Part shown: one piece after another, positions 52,004-59,082 of the stretch
How the letters are laid out: each line of letters opens with the position of its first letter
Numbering within the stretch: position 1 is the stretch's first letter
NCBI GenBank assembly: GCA_050331575.1
Contig: JBHJGS010000048.1
Location: forward strand, 1 to 64,000
DNA: 64,000 nt
Origin: JBHJGS01 sp050331575
Lineage (GTDB): Bacteria > Pseudomonadota > Alphaproteobacteria > Sphingomonadales > Rhodothalassiaceae
Reading direction: 5' to 3'
The notes under the pieces: generated by a model
Databases searched by the model: none
What the model was told of the DNA's origin: nothing
Seen by the model: only the letters and a program-made list of their open reading frames with translations
Made by a program: the position numbers and the translations under genes

Positions 52004-52056
52004 GTTCGTCCGACCGAATGGTATCGCACAGCCATTCCAATCGGCCGGATGTTGAA
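52004..52056 (+). repeat. Dispersed palindromic repeat, family 2, copy 3
   Basis: GTTCGTCCGACCGAATGG, TATCGCACAGC, then CATTCCAATCGGCCGGATGTTG. The order of blocks matches the copies at 31501-31552 and 41307-41360; the loop TATCGCACAGC is identical to copy 1. Confidence 0.78.
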
Positions 52057-52319
52057 CTGGACTGTCGCAGATCCGGCAATTTGGGGGCGGTATGGAGTCC
52101 AGGCCGCCGGGCGGCATCACCATGTCACGGTCGGCGGCCGATGCGCCTGGTTTGATGCCCAGGTCAGCGCTCGCGAAGACACCGGCTTTGCAGTCACCGG
52201 GCGGGCTGAAGCCGCCCAGCCTGTCCGTCCCGCCGGAGCGCCCGCCGGAGCGCCCGCTGAAGCGCCAGCCGGCTCACCGCCTCGCACCAAGTGCGGCATC
52301 TGGCCTCTGTTCGGAAAAT

Positions 52320-52394
52320 TGGAGCGGGCGATGAGATTCGAACTCACGACCCCAACCTTGGCAAGGTTGTGCTCTACCCCTGAGCTACGCCCGC
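52320..52394 (-). tRNA. tRNA-Gly, anticodon GCC
   Basis: On the minus strand the acceptor 5' arm GCGGGCG (52394-52388) pairs with CGCCCGC (52330-52324), and CCA is encoded at 52322-52320. The D-loop has AGCTCAGGGGTAGAGC. The anticodon loop is TTGCCAA, which gives GCC. The T arm is GTGAGTTCGAATCTCAT. All four arms fold. Confidence 0.96.
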
Positions 52395-52641
52395 GCTCCC
52401 CAAACGGCGGTTCAACCAGCCGTGTGGCGTTGGAGACGCGGATGTACCGGCGCGGGCGCGGCGATGCAAGCGGAAAAGTTGGAACCCGCCGATCAGGCTG
52501 TCGTGAACTCCGCGGGCTGCCATCAAGCGATTGGCGCCACGGCCAAGAGGCTTGCAGCCGGCAAGGCAGGGCGGCTATCAGCCTTGACGACTGTTGAGGC
52601 GGGCGTGCGGCCCGCGCTCCGGAAAAAAGGACCTCAGGCCC

Positions 52642-53541
52642 ATGGAACCTTTGATCAGCGCCGGGCCCTCGCCGGCGGATCTCATCAAAGAGGGCACCAC
52701 CCAGGGCTTTGCCCAAGATGTCATCGAGGCGTCCCAGCAGACCCCGGTGCTGGTGGATTTCTGGGCGCCGTGGTGCGCGCCGTGCCGCCAGTTGACCCCG
52801 GCCCTGGAAAAGCTCGTCACCGAGCAACGCGGCGCGATCAAGCTGGTCAAGATCAATGTCGACGATCATCAGCAGCTGGCCGCGCAGTTGCGCATTCAGT
52901 CGCTCCCCACGGTGATGGCCTTTGTCGGCGGCCGGCCGGTCGATGGGTTCCAAGGCGCGGTGCCGGAAAGTCAGTTGCGTCAGTTCATCCAGCAATTGGC
53001 GACGCAAGGCGGCGGCTCCCCGATCGATGCCGCCCTTGAAGAGGCCGACGCCTTGTTGGCGGCTGGCCAGGCCGATCAGGCCGCCGGACTGTATCAACAG
53101 ATCCTGCAGGCCGATCCCAATCGCGGCGCCGCTTATGGCGGCTTGGCCTCGGCGCTGTTGGCGCTGGGCCAGGCTGAGGATGGCCGGGCGCTGTTGGATC
53201 AGGTGCCAGCAGATGTGCACGATCCGGCGATCGACAAGGCGCGCGCAGCTTTGGATCTGGCCGACCAGGCCGGGGATGCCGGCGACGTTGCCGGCCTCGC
53301 CGCGCGGGTTGAGGCTGATCCGGCGGACCTGCAGGCGCGGCTGGATCTGGCGGTGGCGCTTGCCGCGAAGGGACGCCGGGATGAGGCGGCCGAACACCTT
53401 CTGGAGATCATCCGGACGGACCGCAGCTGGCAGGATGAGGCGGCGCGCAAGCAGTTGGTGAAGATGTTCGAGGCGGCCGGGCCCACCGATCCATTCACCA
53501 TCAAGATGCGGCGCAAATTGTCTGGGATATTGTTCGCGTGA
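52642..53541 (+). CDS. cnoX: Thioredoxin-TPR co-chaperone (CnoX/YbbN-like)
   Basis: A 299-residue protein. The thioredoxin domain has WAPWCAPCRQLTP with Cys45 and Cys48, so the redox pair is intact (E. coli CnoX lacks one Cys). A TPR-like helical half follows (AALEEADALLAAGQADQAAG, HLLEIIRTDRSWQDE). CnoX guards GroEL clients under oxidative stress. ATG 52642 follows AAAAAAGGACC. The LON-domain gene starts 40 bases downstream. Confidence 0.93.
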   Translation: MEPLISAGPSPADLIKEGTTQGFAQDVIEASQQTPVLVDFWAPWCAPCRQLTPALEKLVTEQRGAIKLVKINVDDHQQLAAQLRIQSLPTVMAFVGGRPVDGFQGAVPESQLRQFIQQLATQGGGSPIDAALEEADALLAAGQADQAAGLYQQILQADPNRGAAYGGLASALLALGQAEDGRALLDQVPADVHDPAIDKARAALDLADQAGDAGDVAGLAARVEADPADLQARLDLAVALAAKGRRDEAAEHLLEIIRTDRSWQDEAARKQLVKMFEAAGPTDPFTIKMRRKLSGILFA

Positions 53542-53581
53542 TCGGGCCACAAAGGGTCGTGGCGCCGGAAAGGGAAGGCCA

Positions 53582-54244
53582 ATGAGCGTCAGCACCGGCG
53601 AACAGGCTTTGCCCACCGCTTTGCCGATATTTCCCCTGCCGGGGGCCTTATTGCTCCCTGGCGGCAAATTGCCGCTGAACATCTTTGAACCGCGCTATCT
53701 GGCGATGGTGCGCGACGCCATGAAAACCGACCGGATGATCGGCATGATCCAGCCGCGCGATGAGGCCGATCCCCCAGCGCTCTATGATATCGGCTGCGCC
53801 GGACGCATCACCAGCTTTACCGAAACGGACGATGGGCGATATCTGATCACGCTGACCGGGGTCAGCCGCTTTCAGGTGGTCGAGGAGATGGAGCGGACCA
53901 CGCCCTACCGATTGGTACGTCCGGATTTCCGGGCTTTTGTCACCGACAAGTCCGGCGAGGAGCCGGATGAGGCGGTCAATCGGGACGGCCTTTTGGTCAG
54001 CTTGAAGCGATATCTGGACCGGCGCGGCTTGGGCGCGGATTGGGACGCCATCTCCAACGCGCCGACCGGCATCTTGATCAACTCTCTGGCGATGATCTGC
54101 CCGTTCGGTGTGCCGGAAAAGCAGGCGCTGTTGGAGGCCAAGAGCCTGGATGAACGCGCTCGCACGATGGTCGCGCTGATGGAGTTCGCCATTGCGGAGG
54201 GGGACAATGACAATGAGGCCGATGATCCTCCCGGCGTGAATTGA
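53582..54244 (+). CDS. LON substrate-binding domain protein
   Basis: A 220-residue protein with only the N-terminal domain of Lon protease: LPIFPLPGALLLPGGKLPLN, IFEPRYLAMVRDAM, IGMIQPRD and GCAGRITSF. It has no AAA or protease part. Function unknown; related to YcaR/cereblon-type LON domains. It sits between cnoX and the Trm112-like gene, an order common in alphaproteobacteria. Confidence 0.92.
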   Translation: MSVSTGEQALPTALPIFPLPGALLLPGGKLPLNIFEPRYLAMVRDAMKTDRMIGMIQPRDEADPPALYDIGCAGRITSFTETDDGRYLITLTGVSRFQVVEEMERTTPYRLVRPDFRAFVTDKSGEEPDEAVNRDGLLVSLKRYLDRRGLGADWDAISNAPTGILINSLAMICPFGVPEKQALLEAKSLDERARTMVALMEFAIAEGDNDNEADDPPGVN

Positions 54245-54261
54245 TCATCGAGGAGAGCGTT

Positions 54262-54441
54262 ATGGCCGCGGCGCCCGATCCGAAATTGCTGGAAATCCTG
54301 GTCTGCCCCCTGACCAAGACCGTGCTCGACTATGATGCCGAAGCACAGGAATTGATCAGCCGAAAAGCCGGGCTGGCCTTTCCAATCCGCGACGGCGTGC
54401 CGATCATGCTGGTTGACGAGGCGCGCCGGCTGGAGCCGTGA
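54262..54441 (+). CDS. Trm112-like (UPF0434/YcaR) small protein
   Basis: A 59-residue protein. LLEILVCPLTKTVLDYD and LAFPIRDGVPIMLVDEAR are the UPF0434/YcaR signature. Only one of the usual zinc cysteines is present, as is common in this subgroup. ATG 54262 has GAGGAG six bases upstream; a TTG at 54241 overlaps the preceding stop. Trm112-like proteins support methyltransferases. Confidence 0.9.
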   Translation: MAAAPDPKLLEILVCPLTKTVLDYDAEAQELISRKAGLAFPIRDGVPIMLVDEARRLEP

Positions 54442-54448
54442 CGCCGCC

Positions 54449-55390
54449 TCAAAGCAGATAGCCGCCGACAAAGAAGCCAATGTATAGCGCCACCAGCAGC
54501 GCACCGCCGGCGCGCGGCACAGTCTTCAACGCCATCAGAACCGTCACCACCAGAACGGCCGCCAGACACAGCGGAAAATAGAAGCGCAACACCAGGCCGG
54601 AAACCGGCAGCGGCGCTGCCAGGGCAATCAGGCCGGCATTGAACAGAAAGAAGGCCAGCGCTGAGCCGGCGACATTGCCGTAACTGATGTCTGGCCGGCC
54701 TTTCAGCGCTGCGGGCAGTTCGCGGCCCAGCTCCTCCAGGCTCACCGCGAGGGCCAGGACGCTCATCCCCACCACTGTGCCAGACAAGCCGGTCAGCGCC
54801 AAAATGTCGCGGGTGGCGACCACGACCAGTTCGCTTGCAACCACGATGGCGACCAGGGCAACCAGCAATAAGGCGGCCGCACGCCAGCGCCGCACCGGCC
54901 GCGTCTTTTGCAGCGTCTCGGCCACTTCGCCGCCGGCCTTTATGTCTGCCCCGCGGCGGCTGAGCCGGATCAACCAGATCAGCGCGGCAGAAAAGCCGGC
55001 GAGCAGCACCGCGCCGTCGATGCGGCCTAAGCGGCCATCCAGGCAGAGCGCGTAGAGCAGGATCAGGGCCAGCGGCGGCACCGCCAGGACAGCGGCGGGC
55101 GCCGTGGCAAAGCGCATCGGTACGATCAGAGCGGTCAGCCCGAAGGCCAGCGCGACGGCCACCATCGCCGCGCCGAGAATCGAGCCCAAGGCCAGGCCGA
55201 CCGTTTCTTCCCGCGCGGCGACGACGCCCAGGGCCAGATTTTCCGGATCAAAACCAATGAAGATCACGCTGATCAGGAACGGCGACAAGCCGAACCCGAG
55301 CGAGGTGCCGACCGTGGCCTTGACCAGCTGCTCGGAAAAAAAGATCAGAACGACCAGACCGAGCACCAGGATGACGATCGCGGACACCAT
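54449..55390 (-). CDS. CaCA/NCX-family cation exchanger
   Basis: A 313-residue membrane protein with about ten helices in two similar halves. The alpha-repeat-like segments are GFDPENLALGVVAAREETV and ALGSILGAAMV, and in the second half AVSLEELGRELPAALKGR and DISYGNVAGSALAFF. Acidic residues in both suit Na+/Ca2+ (or other cation) exchange. It starts three bases from the Ubi-type gene's stop on the same strand. Confidence 0.85.
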   Translation of the reverse strand: MVSAIVILVLGLVVLIFFSEQLVKATVGTSLGFGLSPFLISVIFIGFDPENLALGVVAAREETVGLALGSILGAAMVAVALAFGLTALIVPMRFATAPAAVLAVPPLALILLYALCLDGRLGRIDGAVLLAGFSAALIWLIRLSRRGADIKAGGEVAETLQKTRPVRRWRAAALLLVALVAIVVASELVVVATRDILALTGLSGTVVGMSVLALAVSLEELGRELPAALKGRPDISYGNVAGSALAFFLFNAGLIALAAPLPVSGLVLRFYFPLCLAAVLVVTVLMALKTVPRAGGALLVALYIGFFVGGYLL

Positions 55391-55393
55391 GGT

Positions 55394-56617
55394 TCAAAGC
55401 GGCAACCGGCCGTCCAGCAAGGCGGGCCGGCGGCCGAAGGTGCCGCGTGCGGCGGACATAAAAAACCCCTTCATTGGGCTGATGCGATTGACCGCCGCCA
55501 GGCCCAGATCGCGGGCCAGCCGAACCGGTGCGATATCGTTGGAAAACAGCCAGTTCAGACTGTCGGTTGCGGCGGCCAGCGCAAAGACATCGGCGCGGCG
55601 CGCCCGGCTGTAGCGCGCGACAAGGTCGGGCGCGCCCAGATCCAACCCGACCCGGGCGGCCTGGGCCACCAGTTCGGTCAACGCCGCCACATCGCGCAGC
55701 CCCAGATTGAAGCCTTGGCCGGCGATCGGATGGATGCCGTGCCCGGCATCGCCCACCAAAACCGTGCGTGGCCCGTGAAAGCGCTCGGCAATGTGCAGGC
55801 CCAAGGGGTAGCTCCAGCGCTGCGGCAGCACCTCCACATCGCCAAGGAAATCGCCGATGCGCCGGATCACCTCGGCGGCAAAGGCGCGCTGGTTCAAATC
55901 CAGGATCAGCGGCGCATGGCGCGCGTCGGCGGTCCAGACCAAGGAGGCGCGGTTGCCGGTCAAAGGCAGGATCGCAAACGGCCCGTCGCGCAGGAACCGC
56001 TCATGTGCTACCCCGCCATGAGCCAGTTGATGCGCGATCGTGGCGACGATGGCGGTTTGGGGATAGGACCAGCGAAGACTGCGCAAGCCCAAATGCCGGC
56101 GAACCTGGCTTTGGCGACCGTCGCACGCCACCAGCAGCGGTGCTTGCAATGTGCGGCCATCGCTCAGGTCAATGGCGGTGCTGCCCGGGGTCTCGCCAAA
56201 GCTTGTGACGGTGACCGGTGCGCTGATCTCAATTTCCGGGGCGGAGACAACCGCGCCGAGCATGGCCGCGCGCAGGTGCCGGTTCTCCACCATCCAGCCA
56301 AGCGGTTCTGCGCCCAGCTGGCGGTGATCGAAATGCAGGTGCAGCAGCGACGGCCCGTCGGACACGCGGATTTCCCGGATCGGGCCCGCATCGGGCTCCA
56401 ACGCCGTCCACAATCCGATCGCCTGAAACAGATTCTTCGAGGCCAGCGCCACCGCCGTGGCCCGCCCGTCAAAGGCCGGCAGCGTGGTCTGGGCCAGGGG
56501 TTGCCGGTCGACCAGCTGCACCTGCAGGCCAAGGCGTGCCAGCGCCAGGGCCGTAGTCATGCCGATCAGGCCGCCGCCCAGGACCACGGCGTCAGCGGAA
56601 GGTGTGTTACGAGTCAT
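55394..56617 (-). CDS. UbiH/UbiF-type FAD-dependent monooxygenase
   Basis: A 407-residue flavoprotein. VVLGGGLIGMTTALALARLG is the FAD ADP-binding motif. CDGRQSQVRRHLGL carries the DG motif. GDAGHGIHPIAGQGFNLGLRD binds the riboflavin, as in all UbiH/F/I/L enzymes. It should hydroxylate the ubiquinone ring; the position cannot be assigned. ATG 56617 is preferred over GTG 56635. Confidence 0.9.
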   Translation of the reverse strand: MTRNTPSADAVVLGGGLIGMTTALALARLGLQVQLVDRQPLAQTTLPAFDGRATAVALASKNLFQAIGLWTALEPDAGPIREIRVSDGPSLLHLHFDHRQLGAEPLGWMVENRHLRAAMLGAVVSAPEIEISAPVTVTSFGETPGSTAIDLSDGRTLQAPLLVACDGRQSQVRRHLGLRSLRWSYPQTAIVATIAHQLAHGGVAHERFLRDGPFAILPLTGNRASLVWTADARHAPLILDLNQRAFAAEVIRRIGDFLGDVEVLPQRWSYPLGLHIAERFHGPRTVLVGDAGHGIHPIAGQGFNLGLRDVAALTELVAQAARVGLDLGAPDLVARYSRARRADVFALAAATDSLNWLFSNDIAPVRLARDLGLAAVNRISPMKGFFMSAARGTFGRRPALLDGRLPL

Positions 56618-56665
56618 GACCCCATGATGAGCCACGCTTCGGCGGGGCTGTCTAGCCCAACCGAG

Positions 56666-58009
56666 CTATTCCGCGGCATTTGACAGCACCGGAGGTGATG
56701 TGCGCGTCAAGCTCAGGGCCACCGATCCATCCGGCAGCGGTTCCAAATCGCCGTCCATCAGCCGCATCAGGTGCCGTGCAATGCTGAGGCTTAGGCCGCT
56801 CTGCGTCGCTTCAGAACTGGTCTGACCCTGATACTGGCCATCCAATTGCCGGCCCAGTTGCAAGCCCTCCGGTGCACCGGTGACCGTGATGCCCAGCCGC
56901 AGCCGGTCCGGCCGGTCGGGCAATTCGTGGATCCGCAATCCACCGCTGCCATCGGCGGGCAAGGCGGCATCAATCGCGGTAATCAGCGTGGCTACCACTT
57001 GATCTAGAATCACCGGGTCGGCGCACACCCAGTTGCGCGTCAGCGGGATCGGCAGATGATGGGCGCGGCTGTGGCTGAGACAGCGCTGCGCCACTGCCGC
57101 CAGATCCACCGGCGCCAGGGCCAGCCGGCGTTCGCCTTGCTCAATTTGCGCCACGCCCAAAAGCTGGTCGATCAGGCGCTTCAGGGATAAAGCGGCGCGT
57201 TCGATATCCCGGAAATAGCCGCCCGCGCGCTCTGCCACCACCTCCTGGGGCAGGTACCGCACAGCTTCAGCATAGCCCAGCACCGCATTGAGCGGTGTGC
57301 GCAATTCGTGGCTGAGCCCGGCCAGGAGCGCGGTTTTCTCGCGGCTGGCGCGCTCGGCGCCGCGCTGGGCGGTGATCAAATCATCGCGCATGCGCTCCAG
57401 ATCGCAGCGCGCGCGGAAATGCTCCAACATCACCAGGAGCGAGCCATTGCCGACGATCAAGATGGTCGACACCGCATAGGCGGCCAGCGAAATGTCTGAC
57501 AGAACCCATTGCAGGCCCAGAAACAGCGACAGGCCCGCTCGCAGTGCCAGCAGCACGGCGATGGCCCGGTGGAACCATCGTTCATGCCGCGCCGCGGGCT
57601 GCTGCACGACACTGCTGGATGCGGTCAACAGCAGCACGAAATTGAACCCGAAGGACAGAAAGGACAGGACAGGAATGTGCGCGGCGCTATACAGGATCAG
57701 GGCCTCCAGTGCTGCGCTGGCCGGAATCAACCAAACTGCGGTCGCACGACGGCGGCCGGGAAGAGCGCCCAATAAAATGAAGACGGCGAATTGATTGAAT
57801 GCCATGCCGGCCAGGAAGCCGATCAGGTCGACATGTTGCTCGACCCGGGGCACTTCGATCGCCATGGCGAAACAGAAGAACAGATGCGCCCAAGCCCACC
57901 AGGGCGCAGCGCCGCGAAATTTCTGTTCCACGCTGAGAGTAATCAGCATCAGCGCGACGGTCAGCGACGCGCCGAAAGCCGGAAGAAAAATGTAAAGAGG
58001 ATCTGTCAC
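56666..58009 (-). CDS. Membrane histidine kinase with degenerate catalytic domain
   Basis: A 447-residue protein with about seven N-terminal helices (residues 3-195), then HisKA with LLAGLSHELRTPLNAVLGY (His234). The catalytic domain is poor: where the N-box should be it has TLITAIDAALPADGSGG, and no D-x-G-x-G follows (ITVTGAPEGLQ). Only GLSLSIARHLMRLMDGDL looks normal. GTG 58009 has AAGGGA eight bases upstream. It may be a non-kinase sensor or phosphatase. No response regulator is adjacent. Confidence 0.85.
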   Translation of the reverse strand: MTDPLYIFLPAFGASLTVALMLITLSVEQKFRGAAPWWAWAHLFFCFAMAIEVPRVEQHVDLIGFLAGMAFNQFAVFILLGALPGRRRATAVWLIPASAALEALILYSAAHIPVLSFLSFGFNFVLLLTASSSVVQQPAARHERWFHRAIAVLLALRAGLSLFLGLQWVLSDISLAAYAVSTILIVGNGSLLVMLEHFRARCDLERMRDDLITAQRGAERASREKTALLAGLSHELRTPLNAVLGYAEAVRYLPQEVVAERAGGYFRDIERAALSLKRLIDQLLGVAQIEQGERRLALAPVDLAAVAQRCLSHSRAHHLPIPLTRNWVCADPVILDQVVATLITAIDAALPADGSGGLRIHELPDRPDRLRLGITVTGAPEGLQLGRQLDGQYQGQTSSEATQSGLSLSIARHLMRLMDGDLEPLPDGSVALSLTRTSPPVLSNAAE

Positions 58010-58077
58010 GGCCGAAGTCCCTTCCACCCGCACGCAACATCATGCCGTAAATCCGATGATAATTTCGTGACATTGTT

Positions 58078-59010
58078 ATGCGCCTGACTTCCGCTCAACC
58101 TGGGCTCGAGCACCACGGCCTCGCCTTGCCGGCGCTCATCTTGGGCGCGGTGGGAATCGGTTTTGCGCCCATCTTCGTGCGTCTGGCCGGGGCCACGGGG
58201 GTGGAACCGGTGGCGTCGGCGTTTTGGCGCCTGACGCTGGCGGTCCCGCTGATGCTGCCTTGGGTGCTGTGGCGCGGGCGCGCGGCTCGAAGACGCACCA
58301 CGGTTGAGCGGTCTGAGACGGCAAGTCCGGCTGCGCGGTGGGCGTTGGGTGCGGCCGGCTTGTTCTTTGCGGCGGATTTGGCCCTGTGGCACTGGTCGAT
58401 CACCTTAACAAGCGTGGCCAACGCAACACTGCTGGCCAATCTCAACACCGTCTTCGTGGCGCTGATCAGTTATTTTTTTTTCAAGGAATGGCTCAATTTG
58501 CGCTTTTGGGCGGGGTTGGCGGCAGCCCTGGCCGGCGCGGCCTTGCTGTTGCGCGCCTCGCTGGTGGTCGGCGGTCCGCGGCCCTTGGGCGATTTATTGG
58601 GGGTGCTGACCGCCACCATGTATGCCGGCTATTTTTTGTCGGTGCGGGCAGCTCGGCGCGGCCTGGGCACCACCGCCGTCTTGTTCGGCAGTTCCATTGT
58701 CACCGCGGCCGCTCTCTTGCCTGTCGCGCTGCTCCTCGGCGAAGGGATCTGGCCCTCCGATGGTGCCGCGTGGCTGCCGCTGTTCGGCCTCGCCGCGGTG
58801 TCTCAACTGATCGGGCAGGGGCTGATCATCTTTGCCCTGAAGCACCTTCCGGCCGCCTTTTCAGCGGTCAGCCTGTTGATGCAGCCGGTGGTCGCCGCCA
58901 TCGCCGCCTGGGGGCTGTTCGGCGAAGCGCTGGGGCCGGTGGAACTGGCCGGCGGCGTTGCTGTGCTGGTGGGCATCAATCTGGCCCGCCTGGGCTCAGC
59001 GCGGCGCTGA
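58078..59010 (+). CDS. EamA/DMT-superfamily transporter
   Basis: A 310-residue protein with ten helices and two EamA halves. GFAPIFVRLAGATGVEPVAS is the first repeat's start. LWHWSITLTSVANATLLANL and LKHLPAAFSAVSLLMQPVVA are the usual fourth-helix signatures of each half. Likely a metabolite exporter; substrate unknown. It is divergent from the kinase gene. Confidence 0.93.
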   Translation: MRLTSAQPGLEHHGLALPALILGAVGIGFAPIFVRLAGATGVEPVASAFWRLTLAVPLMLPWVLWRGRAARRRTTVERSETASPAARWALGAAGLFFAADLALWHWSITLTSVANATLLANLNTVFVALISYFFFKEWLNLRFWAGLAAALAGAALLLRASLVVGGPRPLGDLLGVLTATMYAGYFLSVRAARRGLGTTAVLFGSSIVTAAALLPVALLLGEGIWPSDGAAWLPLFGLAAVSQLIGQGLIIFALKHLPAAFSAVSLLMQPVVAAIAAWGLFGEALGPVELAGGVAVLVGINLARLGSARR

Positions 59011-59082
59011 CGCCTGTCAGCCCCGCTTGACCGGCGCCTGTGACCAATCCGTCAGGGGTGTCCGCCAGCGCCTATCGCGGGA

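Larger units (their letters stand above)
51727..52319. other. Gene-free region between the Tyr/Asp-rich gene and tRNA-Gly
   Basis: These 593 bases contain the promoter side of the low-complexity operon, a 15-bp tandem repeat (51896-51940), a family-2 palindromic repeat (52004-52056) and a Pro/Ala-coding, GC-rich microrepeat at about 52225-52275 (CGCCCGCCGGAG units). Long open frames exist on both strands, but they run through the repeat and the tRNA and look spurious. Confidence 0.55.

Noticed and set aside
51713..52597. Plus-strand frame of 294 residues upstream of cnoX
   Set aside because: It runs through a palindromic repeat, a tandem repeat and the antisense of tRNA-Gly, and has no domain.
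52117..53682. Minus-strand frame of 521 residues
   Set aside because: It covers the antisense of cnoX and the tRNA gene; the cnoX motifs settle the strand.
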